Below are positions 9,001-18,142 of a DNA stretch of 64,000 nucleotides, piece by piece. The position numbers were made by a program, and so were the translations under genes. Source of the stretch: Dolichospermum sp. DET69. GTDB taxonomy: Bacteria > Cyanobacteriota > Cyanobacteriia > Cyanobacteriales > Nostocaceae. Position 1 is the stretch's first letter. Each line of letters starts with the position of its first letter. The stretch is taken from assembly GCA_017355425.1 (NCBI GenBank), contig CP070233.1, positions 4,621,501-4,685,500 of the forward strand, in the 5' to 3' direction. The notes below the pieces were generated by a model. It searched no databases and was not told the origin of the DNA. It was given only the letters and a program-made list of their open reading frames with translations.

Positions 9001-10948
9001 TGGTGGTAAGTATGAACCTTTTAATGGTATTGTTTTAACTGATACTTTTCAAATGTCTGAAAATGAAGGTTATTTGTTAGAAAGTATCTTTCCTGAAAAT
9101 AATCAACGGGTTATTAATCAAAAGCAAAGGGATATTACTGTGATTATTGGTAATCCTCCTTATTCTGCTGGACAAAAAAACGAAAATGATGGGAATAAAA
9201 ATCTCAAATACGATAATTTAGATGAAAAAATAGGAAATAGTTATGTAAAATATTCTACTGCTACTTTAAGAAATAGTCTTTATGGTTCAGAAATTAGGGC
9301 GTTAAGATGGGCTAGTGATAGAATTAAAGATAGAGGAATTATTTGTTTTGTTACTAATGGAGCATTTATTTATAAAGCTTTTGCTGATGGACTAAGAAAA
9401 TGTCTAGCAAATGAATTTACTAGCATATATTGTTTCAATTTACGTGGTGATATGAGAGTTAGTAACTGGAAAGAAGAAGGAGGTAAAATTTTTGGTTCAG
9501 GTAGTCAAGCTGGTATTGCCATTATTCTACTTGTTAAAAACCCAAATCAAAAAACAGAAACTAAAATCTTTTACCATGATATTGGTGACTATTTAAGTCG
9601 TGAACAAAAACTCAGTATTATTAACAATTTTGCTGATATCTCTAGTATCACATGGCAAGAAATAACACCTAATCAAAATTATGATTGGATTAACCAACGC
9701 AATGATATTTTTGAAAGTTTTATTTCTTTGGGTGATAAGAAAGATGCAAACTCTAAAACTATTTTTGATTTATATTCAAGAGGTGTCATAAGTTGTCGTG
9801 ATGCTTGGGTCTATAATTTTTCTTTTCAATCAGTTATTAATAATATGGACAGAATGATTGATTTTTATAATCAACAAGTCGAAAGTTTTAAACAATATAT
9901 AAAAGGTCAAAATTTAACTAATGCTGAACAAAGAAAAAAACAAGTAGAAAAGTTTATTGATACTGATACAACAAAAATTAGCTGGACAAGAGAACTAAAA
10001 GAAGATTGCGGAAAATTGAAAATACACATCTTCAATGCACATGAAGTAACAAAAGGAATGTATCGTCCTTTTTGTAAACAATTCTACTATTTTAATAGAT
10101 ATCTAAATAACTGTGTTTACCAAATACCTAAGTTTTTTCCTAATCAAGATTTAAAAAACTTAGTAATTTGTGTAGTTGGAGTTGGCGCACAAAAAGACTT
10201 TTCAGCTTTGATAACAGATGTAATTCCTAATTTACATTTTCAACATACAAGTCAATGTTTCCCCTTATATAACTACGAAAAACAAAGCGAACTAGGTTCA
10301 CTATTTGCAACAGCAAGCACAGAACAATACACCAAAAAAGAAAACATCCCCGATAGTATCTTAAAAGAATATCAGCAAAAATATCAAGACAAAACCATCA
10401 GCAAAGAAGACATCTTCTATTACATTTATGGAGTATTACATTCCCCCGAATATAAACAACGCTTTGCATCAGACCTCAAGAAAATGTTACCACGAATCCC
10501 CTTTACAGCCGATTTTTGGACATTCAGTAAAGCGGGAAGAGAATTAGCATATTGGCATATAAACTATGAAACCATAGAACCTTACACATTAGAAGAATTT
10601 AAAAAAGAATTATTCTTAAATGATGAAGATTATCGAGTCGAAAAAATGGTATTTGGTAAGAATAAAAACGGCATAGATAAAACCATCATCATCTATAATA
10701 GTAAACTTACCCTATCGCAAATTCCCCTAGAAGCCTACGAATATATAGTAAATGGCAAATCAGCCTTAGAATGGATTATGGAAAGGTATAAAGTCACCAA
10801 AGATAAAGATAGTGGCATAATTAATGATCCTAACCATTGGTCAGAAAATCCGCGTTATATAGTAGAATTAGTTAAAAGGATTGTGAGAGTAAGTTTAGAA
10901 ACTGTCAAGATTGTTAATAGTTTACCAGCATTGAATGAAATTGTCTGA
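6068..10948 (+). CDS. Type ISP restriction-modification enzyme (nuclease-helicase-methylase-TRD fusion)
   Basis: A 1,626-residue single-chain enzyme with the LlaGI/LlaBIII domain order. Residues 1-150: Mrr-like nuclease (GIDLVAI with D63, then AIQCKCY with Q78-C79-K80). Residues 165-680: SF2 ATPase, with Walker A ACGTGKT at 192-198, DEAH, TATPK, then GRVMRKAEGKKYG as motif VI. About residue 921: DPFTGTGTF, methylase motif I. About 1026: GNPPY, motif IV of gamma-class N6-adenine methyltransferases. The rest is the target-recognition part. Such enzymes methylate one strand of an asymmetric site and translocate along DNA before cutting. Length matches the family (about 1,570-1,600). Residues 303-311 (IETFHGTSL) come from a palindromic repeat lying in frame between helicase motifs. 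The gene is flanked on both sides by copies of another repeat. Confidence 0.92.
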   Translation: MTINTILDEFRQNANSPRDLGDKFERLMVQYLKTDPFYKQHFSEVWMWMDFPKRGNMPDTGIDLVAIERDTGDYCAIQCKCYAEDQTLEKSDIDSFFTASGTNLFKKRMIISTTDRWSKNAESALSNQQIPVVRASIYDLANSPVDWDKYSLKNPDNLELKPKKQIRPHQQTALEKVLAGFKNGDRGKLIMACGTGKTFTALKIAENFPRENNLILFLVPSISLLSQTLREWTAESDINFHSIAVCSDVNVGKNKKKSQNDDLADLTINDLAFPPTTNANDIIKSYQKIRENNTENVNNIPNIETFHGTSLQNQHNQTELTVIFSTYQSIQAISDAQLKGLPEFDLIICDEAHRTTGVTISGEDESYFVKVHNQDFLKSKKRLYMTATPKIYSQDTKVQAQENDAVLCSMDDGDIYGKEFHRLSFGEAVSTGLLSDYKVMVLAVDEKFVSATFQQQLADANNELNLDDAVKIIGCWNGLAKRLIKDTEGEDIEDINPMKRAVAFSRTIKDSQKIVKLFADIINQYQQLNPDDEELLNCHLDHVDGTQNSLQRNGKLEWLKAEPPTREGNSGNICRILSNARCLSEGVDVPALDAVIFLTPRNSMVDVVQSVGRVMRKAEGKKYGYIILPIGIPADMSPDVALKDNEKYKVIWSVLQALRSHDERFNETVNKIELNKRRPPQIAVVGVGGKTENNGSSQSAKKGSSYKQLELNFPIEEWRDAIYAKIVVKCGNRRYWEDWAKDVARIADTHTSRIKGLLANSESEAKQVFDEFITGLHQNINPNVSEDEAIEMLSQHLITKPVFDALFEGYEFTKFNPVSQTMQRMLDLLESQSLQKEVKTLEKFYQSVRERASGIDNAEGKQRIIIELYDKFFRAAFPRLVERLGIVYTPVEVVDFIIKSADFALKQEFGVGLSDEGVNVLDPFTGTGTFIVRLLQSGLIKPEDLQRKFTSELHGNEIVLLAYYIAAINIEESYHFLSGGKYEPFNGIVLTDTFQMSENEGYLLESIFPENNQRVINQKQRDITVIIGNPPYSAGQKNENDGNKNLKYDNLDEKIGNSYVKYSTATLRNSLYGSEIRALRWASDRIKDRGIICFVTNGAFIYKAFADGLRKCLANEFTSIYCFNLRGDMRVSNWKEEGGKIFGSGSQAGIAIILLVKNPNQKTETKIFYHDIGDYLSREQKLSIINNFADISSITWQEITPNQNYDWINQRNDIFESFISLGDKKDANSKTIFDLYSRGVISCRDAWVYNFSFQSVINNMDRMIDFYNQQVESFKQYIKGQNLTNAEQRKKQVEKFIDTDTTKISWTRELKEDCGKLKIHIFNAHEVTKGMYRPFCKQFYYFNRYLNNCVYQIPKFFPNQDLKNLVICVVGVGAQKDFSALITDVIPNLHFQHTSQCFPLYNYEKQSELGSLFATASTEQYTKKENIPDSILKEYQQKYQDKTISKEDIFYYIYGVLHSPEYKQRFASDLKKMLPRIPFTADFWTFSKAGRELAYWHINYETIEPYTLEEFKKELFLNDEDYRVEKMVFGKNKNGIDKTIIIYNSKLTLSQIPLEAYEYIVNGKSALEWIMERYKVTKDKDSGIINDPNHWSENPRYIVELVKRIVRVSLETVKIVNSLPALNEIV
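6975..7000. repeat. GAGACGTTCCATGGAACGTCTC palindrome inside RM coding sequence
   Basis: A 26-bp perfect palindrome (half-site TAGAGACGTTCCA). It is the same sequence as the intergenic copies at 15651, 31010, 48808 and 52427. Here it is translated in frame as residues 303-311 of the RM enzyme. Confidence 0.95.
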
Positions 10949-10951
10949 TAA

Positions 10952-11235
10952 TATTGTCTGAATCAGGATAACCAGGATTATAGGATTTACAGGATGTAAT
11001 TTTTAAACTTCTGGTTTTCCTTTGCGTCTTATTGTCTGATAGCGAAGCGTGGCGTTAGCCATATCAGGATAACCAGGATTATAGGATGTACAGGATGATA
11101 TTTTTTGTTGGCTAAAAAAAATGAAAAATAGAGATTAAATTATTATATAATATCTTTAAATTCTGATACAAACAGAAAATTAATCAATAACATCCTGCAA
11201 ATCCTCAAATCCTGGATATCCTGATTCTGACAAAA
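10952..11235. repeat. Cluster of interspersed repeats downstream of RM gene
   Basis: Two direct copies beginning TTGTCTGA..TCAGGATAACC (about 10952 and 11032) face one inverted copy ending ATATCCTGATTCTGACA near 11235. The second direct copy is interrupted by a 23-bp unit at 11040-11062. This fills the 339-bp gap to the next gene; no gene is seen in it. Confidence 0.8.
11040..11062. repeat. Small dispersed repeat nested within another repeat
   Basis: TAGCGAAGCGTGGCGTTAGC plus CAT splits the sequence TTGTCTGA/ATCAGG of the host repeat. Related units (GATAGCTTGCGTGGCG..GCCAT) occur at about 26087, 34201 and 48857. Confidence 0.8.
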
Positions 11236-11287
11236 AATGCTGATTTTTGTGATATTATATTAGTAATTAAATATAGGAGAAAATAAA

Positions 11288-11512
11288 ATGACATTTAAAG
11301 AACAACTGGTTACAGAAATTGAATCAATGACAGAAGAAGAAATAGCAGAAGTGCTGATGATGGTTAAAAATATGAAAATTAAAAAAGCAAAACCTCCTCA
11401 ACGTCTAGGTTCAGGTAAATCAATTTTACGCCATGCTGGTAAATGGCAAGGTGATGATCTTAAAGATTGTTTACAAGCAGTGTATGATTCTCGTGGTATA
11501 GCTGAATTTTAA
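11288..11512 (+). CDS. Antitoxin-like small protein paired with broken PIN toxin
   Basis: A 74-residue acidic-then-basic protein with a good ribosome-binding site (AGGAG eight bases before ATG). The N-terminal helix FKEQLVTEIESMTEEEIAEVLMMVKNMK resembles DUF2281/VapB-type antitoxin helices. It is followed 19 bp later by a PIN-domain reading frame, the standard order for vapBC. The toxin partner carries a frameshift, so this antitoxin appears to be an orphan. The family assignment rests mainly on size, position and partner. Confidence 0.7.
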   Translation: MTFKEQLVTEIESMTEEEIAEVLMMVKNMKIKKAKPPQRLGSGKSILRHAGKWQGDDLKDCLQAVYDSRGIAEF

Positions 11513-11531
11513 TCATATTAATAATATACTT

Positions 11532-11988
11532 ATGTATTTACTTGATACTAACCATTGTAGTGCTTTTAATTTTTGGTGATTCTATCCTTATTGATCATGC
11601 TAAAAGTGTTGGAGAATCTAATTTAGCCATTTCTGCTATAACCGAGGGAGAATTACTGTATATGGCAGAAAATTCTCAGAAAATAGCCGAGAATTTGATG
11701 ATTATTGAAGATTTTATAGCAGATATTTCTATTTATGATATAGATGATAAAGTTAGTCATATTTATGCAAAATTGAAAGCAAAAATTATGAATAAATTTG
11801 CACCAAAGGAAAGAAATAAACGCAGAAAAACCAAAATTACTGATCTTGGTATTGGTGAAAATGATTTATGGATTGCTGCTACTGCTATAGAAAATAATCT
11901 AATTGTAGTTTCTTGTGATAGAGATTTTCAAAAAATTCAACAAGCATGGGATTTTCCTTTAGAAAATTGGCATAATTTATTAGAATAA
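11532..11988 (+). pseudogene. PIN-domain toxin (VapC-like), frameshifted
   Basis: ATG at 11532 starts MYLLDTNHCSAFNF, the typical VapC N-terminus with its first catalytic Asp, but the frame hits TGA at 11577. The rest of the protein continues in the +1 frame from about 11572 (FGDSILIDHAKSVGESNLAI through AITEGELLY, GENDLWIAATA and SCDRDF to 11988), including the other three acidic PIN positions. Dropping one T from the T5 run at 11570-11574 would restore a single frame. It is therefore a one-base lesion in an otherwise intact toxin gene, or a sequencing or programmed slip at a homopolymer. PIN toxins are Mg-dependent ribonucleases. Confidence 0.85.
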
Positions 11989-12045
11989 CAATTATTTAAT
12001 TATTTAATTATTTAACGATTTGGAAATAGGGATTTATAAGTTCAT

Positions 12046-12316
12046 AAATCACAATCCTGTACATCCTCAAATCCTGGATATCCTGATTCAGACAAAATAG
12101 AAATTTTTCAATAATAGAAAAAAATATCCTATCAACAGTCACAAACAATTCACAAATCACAATCCTGTACATCCTCAAATCCTGGCTATCCTGATTCAGA
12201 CAAAATAGAAATTTCCCAATGATATAAAAAAATATCCTATCAACATTCACAAAAAATCTATAAATCACAATCCTGTACATCCTCAAATCCTGGATATCCT
12301 GATTCAGACAAAAAAT
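12046..12316. repeat. Tandem 108-bp repeat, about 2.5 copies
   Basis: Units start at 12046, 12154 and 12262 (AAATCACAATCCTGTACATC). Each carries one inverted-orientation copy of the dispersed TGTCTGAATCAGG repeat plus a spacer with AAAATATCCTATCAAC. The unit is not CRISPR-like, because the spacers are also repeated. The rest of 11989-12589 holds the ppc leader and no gene I can see. Confidence 0.9.
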
Positions 12317-12589
12317 TTACCAGAAAACCTATACCCCAAGAGACTTTCAACCCCGTTCCTGTTCCCTGCGATAGCTTTTCTCCTGTTTGCTCTTGAGTGA
12401 AGGCGAACTTTATCCTAAAATGGCCAGTAGGCATTTGGTGAAGTGGTTAATTTTAATTGCCTCTTCCTACTGAAAATGAATCAAAAACAGTTAAAAGTAA
12501 GATAAGTCACCTGTGAGTAGCCCCTGAAAAAAGCTAACAGCTTGATATTGGATGCTCAAACAAGGTAGATTAGGCGTTTTGAGTATCTT

Positions 12590-15500
12590 ATGAGTATTAT
12601 GAAAACTATGAAAGCTGAAAAAATTGATTTTCCAGTGCTACACTCGGAATTATTCTTGCGTCATCGTCTACAGGTAGTAGAGGAACTGTGGGAGTCGGTT
12701 CTCCGTCAAGAATGTGGTCAAGAAATGGTAGACTTGTTACGTCAACTGCGAGATTTATGTTCTCCAGAAGGACAGGCTACAAATGACCAAGCTGCCTCTG
12801 CTGTGGAATTGATTGAACAATTGAATATCAATGAAGCAATTCGTGCGGCTCGCGCTTTTGCGCTTTATTTTCAGTTGATTAATATTATTGAGCAAGAATA
12901 TGAGCAGAAGCAGCAATTAAACCGCTATGGGGATGAACAAGATGAGAGTGTTTTCCCCAGTATCATTTATTCCACTAACCAACGCGAAGAAGATTTACCT
13001 ATTACTAAAGAAATAGGTAGCGACTTAATGACCTCGGAAACTCCCCAGAAAGGGACTTTTGCGGCTTTATTTCCCCTATTATTTAAGTTGAATGTCCCAC
13101 CCCAACAAATTCAACGCCTGATTTCTCAACTGGATATCCGCTTAGTTTTCACTGCACACCCGACGGAGATTGTCCGTCATACTATCCGCGATAAACAGCG
13201 TCAGGTGGTCCATCTTTTACAAAAAATGGATCAGGCTCAATCTCATGCTGGGAGCTATCCTTGGGAAGCCTTGGAGGTGAAGGAAAGATTACTGGAAGAA
13301 ATTCGCTTGTGGTGGCGTACTGATGAGTTGCATCAGTTTAAACCAACGGTTTTGGATGAAGTAGATTATGCCCTTCACTACTTCCAAGAAGTGTTGTTTG
13401 ATGGAATTACGCAACTATATAAACGTTTCAAATATTCTCTAGCGGAAACTTTTCCCTGGTTAGAACCACCGACAACAAATTTTTGTTCCTTTGGTTCTTG
13501 GGTAGGTTCAGATCGAGATGGTAATCCCTCAGTCACACCGGAAGTAACTTGGAAAACCGCTTGTTATCAACGAAAAATGGTTGTCGAGAGATATATTAAG
13601 TCTGTGAAAGAGCTAGTGACATTATTAAGTGTGTCTATGCACTGGAGTGATGTACTGCCAGATTTATTAGAATCTTTGGAGTTAGATCAATCGCAGTTAA
13701 GCGGTGTTTATGATGCTTTGGCGTTGCGTTTTCGTCAAGAACCTTATCGCCTAAAATTATCTTACATTCTTAAACGGCTGGAAAATACCCGCGATCGCAA
13801 TTTGGCTTTATATAATCGGGAAACGCCAAATAATGAAGATGCACCTATGTACCGTTCGGGTACAGAATTTTTAGCAGAGTTGTTATTAATTCAACGCAAT
13901 TTAACGCAAACAGGTTTAAGTTGTCGAGAGTTGGAAAATCTGATTTGTCAAGTAGAAATATTTGATTTTAATTTGACTCAATTAGATATTCGTCAAGAAT
14001 CATCCCGTCATGCTGACGCGTTAAATGAGATTCTCGAATATTTGCAGCTTTTACCCCAACCCTACAATGAATTATCGGAAGAACAAAGAATAGCTTGGTT
14101 AACTTCCGAATTGCAAACTCGCAGACCATTGATTCCTGCTGAATTACCGTTTTCGGAAAAAACCAACGATGTAATTGAAACTTTCCGAATTTTGCGATCG
14201 CTACAACAAGAATTTGGCATTAAAATCTGTCAAACTTATATTATTAGTATGTGCCGCGAAGTTAGCGACGTACTAGAAGTTTTACTCTTAGCCAAAGAAT
14301 CGAGTTTATTTGATCCTGTGGTTGCGGTAGGCACAATTCGCGTCGTTCCTTTATTTGAAACGGTGGAAGATTTACAACGTTCTCGAAACGTGATGCGAGA
14401 ACTGTTTGAATTGCCTTTATATCGGGCAATGCTGGCTGGTGGTTACGCCGCAATTAACAACAGCGCAGAACAAGCAGCCCCGTCTATCGCTACCCTTAAT
14501 CCTAACTTACAAGAAGTAATGCTGGGGTATTCTGATAGTAATAAAGATTCTGGTTTTTTAAGTAGTAACTGGGAAATTCATAAAGCTCAAAAATCACTTC
14601 AGAAAATCGCTGAAAGTTACGGTGTAAATCTGCGGATTTTCCACGGACGAGGCGGTTCTGTGGGACGTGGTGGCGGTCCTGCTCATGAAGCGATTTTAGC
14701 CCAACCAGGTCACAGTATTAGTGGCCGAATTAAAATTACCGAACAAGGGGAAGTATTAGCTTCTAAATACTCCTTGTTAGATTTGGCTTTGTATCACCTA
14801 GAAACTATCACCACAGCCGTAATCCAAGCCAGTTTACTAGGAACAGGGTTTGATGATATTGAACCTTGGAATGAGATCATGGAAGAGTTATCTCATGCGT
14901 CGCGTCAGCACTATCGTAACCTAATTTATGAGCAACCTGATTTTATTGACTTCTTCCATCAAGTCACCCCCATTGAAGAAATCAGCCAATTGCAAATTAG
15001 TTCTCGTCCAGCCCGTCGTCCATCTGGTAAAAAAGATTTAAGCAGTTTGCGAGCGATTCCTTGGGTATTTAGTTGGACACAAACCCGCTTCTTATTACCT
15101 TCTTGGTATGGCGTTGGTACAGCCTTACAAGAATTTTTGGACGCAGAACCAGAACAACATCTCAAATTACTGCGCTATTTCTACCTCAAATGGCCATTCT
15201 TTAAAATGGTGATTTCTAAAGCCGAAATGACTTTAGCAAAAGTAGACATGGAAATGGCGCGTCATTATGTTGATGAATTGTCTAATCCTGAAGACAAACC
15301 TCGATTTGAGATAGTTTTTGAGCAAATTTCTAGAGAATTTTTTCTGACTAGAGATTTAGTTTTAAAAATCACTGGACATGAAAAACTATTAGATGGTGAT
15401 CCAGTATTGCAACGTTCTGTACAATTAAGAAATGGGACAATTGTCCCTTTAGGATTTATCCAAGTTTCCCTCCTCAAACGCCTCCGTCAATCTAAAAATG

Positions 15501-15607
15501 CGCCAACAACCGGAGTAATTCACTCTCGTTACAGTAAAGGAGAATTACTCAGAGGGGCATTATTAACCATTAACGGTATTGCTGCCGGCATGAGAAATAC
15601 AGGTTGA
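12590..15607 (+). CDS. ppc: Phosphoenolpyruvate carboxylase
   Basis: A 1,005-residue enzyme that carboxylates PEP to oxaloacetate, feeding C4 acids for nitrogen assimilation and the incomplete TCA cycle. [20 protein letters not shown] near the start and [13 protein letters not shown] match cyanobacterial PEPC closely. Catalytic blocks are visible: [18 protein letters not shown] (His of the first active-site motif), GSDRDGNP, then [14 protein letters not shown] near residue 690 (bicarbonate site glycine loop), and the C-terminal RNTG ending. The first ATG is used, although further in-frame ATGs lie 3 and 6 codons in. It is a single-gene unit with a palindromic repeat 44 bp after the stop. Confidence 0.98.
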   Translation: MSIMKTMKAEKIDFPVLHSELFLRHRLQVVEELWESVLRQECGQEMVDLLRQLRDLCSPEGQATNDQAASAVELIEQLNINEAIRAARAFALYFQLINIIEQEYEQKQQLNRYGDEQDESVFPSIIYSTNQREEDLPITKEIGSDLMTSETPQKGTFAALFPLLFKLNVPPQQIQRLISQLDIRLVFTAHPTEIVRHTIRDKQRQVVHLLQKMDQAQSHAGSYPWEALEVKERLLEEIRLWWRTDELHQFKPTVLDEVDYALHYFQEVLFDGITQLYKRFKYSLAETFPWLEPPTTNFCSFGSWVGSDRDGNPSVTPEVTWKTACYQRKMVVERYIKSVKELVTLLSVSMHWSDVLPDLLESLELDQSQLSGVYDALALRFRQEPYRLKLSYILKRLENTRDRNLALYNRETPNNEDAPMYRSGTEFLAELLLIQRNLTQTGLSCRELENLICQVEIFDFNLTQLDIRQESSRHADALNEILEYLQLLPQPYNELSEEQRIAWLTSELQTRRPLIPAELPFSEKTNDVIETFRILRSLQQEFGIKICQTYIISMCREVSDVLEVLLLAKESSLFDPVVAVGTIRVVPLFETVEDLQRSRNVMRELFELPLYRAMLAGGYAAINNSAEQAAPSIATLNPNLQEVMLGYSDSNKDSGFLSSNWEIHKAQKSLQKIAESYGVNLRIFHGRGGSVGRGGGPAHEAILAQPGHSISGRIKITEQGEVLASKYSLLDLALYHLETITTAVIQASLLGTGFDDIEPWNEIMEELSHASRQHYRNLIYEQPDFIDFFHQVTPIEEISQLQISSRPARRPSGKKDLSSLRAIPWVFSWTQTRFLLPSWYGVGTALQEFLDAEPEQHLKLLRYFYLKWPFFKMVISKAEMTLAKVDMEMARHYVDELSNPEDKPRFEIVFEQISREFFLTRDLVLKITGHEKLLDGDPVLQRSVQLRNGTIVPLGFIQVSLLKRLRQSKNAPTTGVIHSRYSKGELLRGALLTINGIAAGMRNTG

Positions 15608-15650
15608 TTTGATAATTGACAATTACCATTAAACAGGTAACAAAACCATC

Positions 15651-15678
15651 GTAGAGACGTTCCATGGAACGTCTCTAC
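15651..15678. repeat. GTAGAGACGTTCCA palindrome (28 bp)
   Basis: A perfect 28-bp palindrome in the short gap after ppc. It could act as a bidirectional hairpin terminator, but the same unit also occurs inside coding DNA. Confidence 0.9.
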
Positions 15679-15700
15679 ATTATTATATTCGCTAATTAAT

Positions 15701-15955
15701 ATGATTCAAAAACGCATTCTTATTTGTACATTTTTAGCACTTTCTTCTGGTTTTTTTAGTGGTTTAATAGGTGGACAAATTACCGTTATGCTGCATAGCC
15801 AAAGGTGTCAAAATCAGTCTTGGGGATTTAAACAGATGTGTAATGCCTTAGTAACTCCGGGAGCAAGTTTGCAAGGTAGTGCTGCGGGAATGTGGACAGG
15901 GACAATTTTAGGGGCGTTTGTGGGTGGGTTAATTACTCGTAAATCGAGTTATTAG
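15701..15955 (+). CDS. Small membrane protein, unknown
   Basis: An 84-residue protein with two hydrophobic segments: residues 5-30 (LICTFLALSSGFFSGLIGG) and about 60-80 (GMWTGTILGAFVGGLITRK), separated by a short hydrophilic loop with two Cys. It is probably a two-pass inner or thylakoid membrane protein. I do not recognise the family. The TAG stop is the last part of the first heptamer of an STRR array, so the 3' end of the gene is formed by repeat DNA. Confidence 0.65.
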   Translation: MIQKRILICTFLALSSGFFSGLIGGQITVMLHSQRCQNQSWGFKQMCNALVTPGASLQGSAAGMWTGTILGAFVGGLITRKSSY

Positions 15956-15990
15956 TCATTAGTTATTGGTCATTAGTCATTAGTTATTAG
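15949..15990. repeat. STRR: six seven-base repeats (T(T/C)ATTAG/TTATTGG)
   Basis: Six consecutive heptamers run from 15949 to 15990: TTATTAG, TCATTAG, TTATTGG, TCATTAG, TCATTAG, TTATTAG. Short tandemly repeated heptamers of this kind are a hallmark of Nostocales genomes. The array abuts the MITE at 15989. Confidence 0.9.
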
Positions 15991-16112
15991 AGAATTCCAC
16001 AAAAAATGATGCAATCTTGTGGGATGGGCATCTGGTCCCTCCTTGTATTATTAGCAGGCAAGATGCCTGCACCACAAGAGAATTTGGGATATTTTTTTAT
16101 TTGGAAGTCTCT
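15989..16112. mobile_element. MITE-like element, about 124 bp
   Basis: The ends AGAGAATTCCA and TGGAAGTCTCT are inverted with one mismatch. A related element with AGGGACTTCCAA ends is at 34763-34873. The interior contains a GATGGGCATC..GATGCC palindromic section. No reading frame lies within it. Confidence 0.65.
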
Positions 16113-16180
16113 TAATGAAAATTATTGCCTGTTACTTGTTACCTGGTAAAATATTTCCATATCTTTGAAAATGACGTGCT

Positions 16181-16465
16181 ATGACTACTGAAACCACTGG
16201 TGCTGATGCTATTGATAGAGCAATTGATAGAGGAATTGATTTTGATGGTTCTCCTATTCCCATAGTCAAATTAGACTTGTATGAACAAGTTATGGGTTTA
16301 GAAGCCAATAGACAACGCAGTGGTGTCTCCAATACCATGCGTTCTCGCATTGTCCGGATTGGTGCTAAACACATTCCCCAACCTGAACTTGATAGAAAGC
16401 TAGTTGAAGCTGGTTTTGCACCCTTAAAAGAAAAGGAAGTTGCTTTTTTCTATGGTGGTAAATAA
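16181..16465 (+). CDS. Conserved-looking hypothetical protein (94 aa)
   Basis: A 94-residue soluble protein, not recognised. The N-terminus is Asp/Ala-rich (TGADAIDRAIDRGIDFDGSP), followed by IVKLDLYEQVMGLEANRQRSG, a basic segment NTMRSRIVRIGAKHI, and ends EVAFFYGGK. No catalytic motif is obvious. Codon use is like the neighbours, and the frame is clean. The stop codon TAA at 16463 lies in the first bases of a four-copy 112-bp tandem repeat, so the C-terminus may have been set by that repeat. It is separate from ppc and the holin-like gene. Confidence 0.65.
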   Translation: MTTETTGADAIDRAIDRGIDFDGSPIPIVKLDLYEQVMGLEANRQRSGVSNTMRSRIVRIGAKHIPQPELDRKLVEAGFAPLKEKEVAFFYGGK

Positions 16466-16908
16466 AAAATTTATTAACTAGAAATAATTCTGCTTTTTGC
16501 TAAGAATCCAGATGTAGGGGCGCAGGGCCTGCGCCCATTCAAGAATCTGTTTCCTGCCATAACATACAAAGCAATAAAAAATTTATTAACTAGAAATAAT
16601 TCTGCTTTTTGCTAAGAATCCAGATGTAGGGGCGCAGGGCCTGCGCCCATTCAAGAATCTGTTTCCTGCCATAACATACAAAGCAATAAAAAATTTATTA
16701 ACTAGAAATAATTCTACTTTTTGCTAAAAATCCAGAAGTAGGGGCGCAGGGCCTGCGCCCATTCAAGAATCTGTTTCCTGCCATAACATACAAAGCAATA
16801 AAAAATTTATTAACTAGAAATAATTCTACTTTTTGCTAAAAATCCAGAAGTAGGGGCGCAGGGCCTGCGCCCATTCAAAAATCTGTTTCCTGCCATAACA
16901 TACAAAGC
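16461..16908. repeat. Tandem repeat, 4 x 112 bp, each with a GC-rich hairpin
   Basis: Unit starts are at 16461, 16573, 16685 and 16797. Copies 1-2 and 3-4 form two near-identical pairs (GCTAAGAATCCAGATG versus GCTAAAAATCCAGAAG). Each unit contains GGGCGCAGG-G-CCTGCGCCC, a 9-bp stem with a 1-base loop. It occupies most of the gap to 17160. Confidence 0.95.
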
Positions 16909-17159
16909 ATTTATTTATTGTTTTTTGTATTACCATATTTGATAAAAAAGCAAACTAAAAACTTCTTTTTCTTTCGCTGCATCTTTTCCCCTTTTTGAAT
17001 AAAGTAAACCTAAAGATATCTAGAATAAATTTCAGTTCTAGCCAGAAATTCTGCTAATTTGTAAATAATTGGTTAAGCTACAAAGATTTTTAGATCAAGA
17101 AACCAAGTCAACCAGGTATTTATCGTCATATCAACATTCACGTTTCAGGGGTTGTGGCA

Positions 17160-17522
17160 ATGGATATTACGACGCTGTTAATTGTTTGGTTAGTCACGGC
17201 TGTGAGCTTGTGGATTATTAGTAAATTACCTTTGGGAGTTGAAATTGATACTCCAGAAAAGGCAATTTTTTCCGCCGCAGTTTTAGGTATTATTACAGCA
17301 CTAGTTAAGCCAGTTCTCAAGATTTTGTTTGTGATCCCAAATTTAGCCACCTTTGACTTATTATCTGGTATCTTCACATTCATGATTGCTGTTGCCTGTT
17401 TTAGTATTGCTGCTTGGTTAGTAGATGGTTTCCGGTTACGTTTTGGGATTTGGAGTGCTATTTTAGGTGCGTTTGCTCTAACTATTGTTAATAACGTTAT
17501 CTACAAATTATTGGGTGTTTAA
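17160..17522 (+). CDS. Phage holin family 4-like membrane protein (DUF360 type)
   Basis: A 120-residue integral membrane protein with four predicted helices at about residues 4-20, 33-52, 60-85 and 94-118. The pattern LGVEIDTPEKAIFSAAVLGIITALVKPVLK fits the Phage_holin_4_2/YvlD family found widely in bacterial chromosomes. Despite the name, most chromosomal members are not lytic; function is unknown. ATG at 17160 is chosen because AGGGG lies eight bases upstream; a GTG two codons earlier is possible. Monocistronic. Confidence 0.8.
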   Translation: MDITTLLIVWLVTAVSLWIISKLPLGVEIDTPEKAIFSAAVLGIITALVKPVLKILFVIPNLATFDLLSGIFTFMIAVACFSIAAWLVDGFRLRFGIWSAILGAFALTIVNNVIYKLLGV

Positions 17523-17593
17523 AGATAGTTATTGGTTGGGTTGTAGCAATATCCCCAATGGTACAAAGTGAAACCCAACACAAAAATCACTAT

Positions 17594-17680
17594 TAGACAT
17601 CTCCAGTAAAATAAGGTAATTCCATGTAATGTCTCTGCATGGTTTGTAGAAACCGCATATTTCATTTCTGGAGATGTCTA
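17594..17680. mobile_element. MITE-like element, 87 bp, 13-bp inverted ends
   Basis: TAGACATCTCCAG at 17594-17606 is the exact reverse complement of CTGGAGATGTCTA at 17668-17680. The interior holds no frame. The parent IS is not in the window. Confidence 0.75.
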
Positions 17681-17911
17681 TTTATTATGATCTTGTTGAT
17701 TTAACTATGTAAATTTGTAAATAATCTGGCATTATTACCACTCGCACCACTTACCCACACAGATGCTTATGTGAATTAAATCCTGAAACTCTTGTAATAC
17801 CATTGATGATTCTGCCATTATCGTTTTAAAGAAATATGGAAACTCTGATAAAACGACAAAAATTTCAACTTATATAAAGATGGGTTAATGAAATATAATT
17901 CTACAGAAGGA

Positions 17912-17943
17912 GCGATAGCGAAGCGCTGCTGCAAGCAAATCGC
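17912..17943. repeat. Small dispersed repeat, also found in frame in the NRPS
   Basis: GCGATAGCGAAGCGCTGCTG plus CAAGCAAATCGC. It matches the reverse complement of 41423-41454 with one difference in 32. The remainder of 17681-18058 shows no gene. Confidence 0.9.
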
Positions 17944-17947
17944 ACTC

Positions 17948-17967
17948 TTCTAGTTTATCTCATGCGA
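17948..17967 (+). repeat. Left direct repeat flanking the toxin-antitoxin island
   Basis: TCTAGTTTATCTCATGCGA recurs at 20511-20530. Both copies are followed, after about 45-75 bp, by AAAGGTGGGTTA. The pair brackets 18059-20469. Confidence 0.75.
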
Positions 17968-18058
17968 ATCGCTTCCCTCACCAAAGAGATCGCTCTGATG
18001 CAAACAATAAAGGTGGGTTATTTTTAGAAAAAATCAGCGAAAATTTTCCTATATCCCC

Positions 18059-18139
18059 TTATTTTTGAAGATTCCTCATTCTCACTTTGTCATTTTCAAC
18101 AGCATCAAGGGGGAAGTTTTCGTTAGCAAGGAAACGCAT
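18059..18139 (-). pseudogene. Truncated DUF5615 PIN-like toxin remnant
   Basis: Directly after the DUF433 antitoxin gene, ATG at 18139 reads MRFLANENFPLDAVE, the exact style of DUF5615 PIN-like N-termini with their first acidic residues. It then diverges (NDKVRMRNLQK) and stops at 18059. Only the first 15 or so residues are family-like, so the toxin is lost while its antitoxin stays intact. Confidence 0.75.
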
Positions 18140-18142
18140 GAA

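Noticed and set aside
12008-12286. 92-residue frame MRMYRIVIYRF..
   Set aside because: Repeats itself with the 108-bp tandem unit; not a protein family.
12421-12470. tRNA-like stretch before ppc
   Set aside because: No cloverleaf or T-loop could be drawn.
16461-16908. Four regular 112-bp repeats as CRISPR
   Set aside because: The whole unit is repeated, with no unique spacers and no cas genes.
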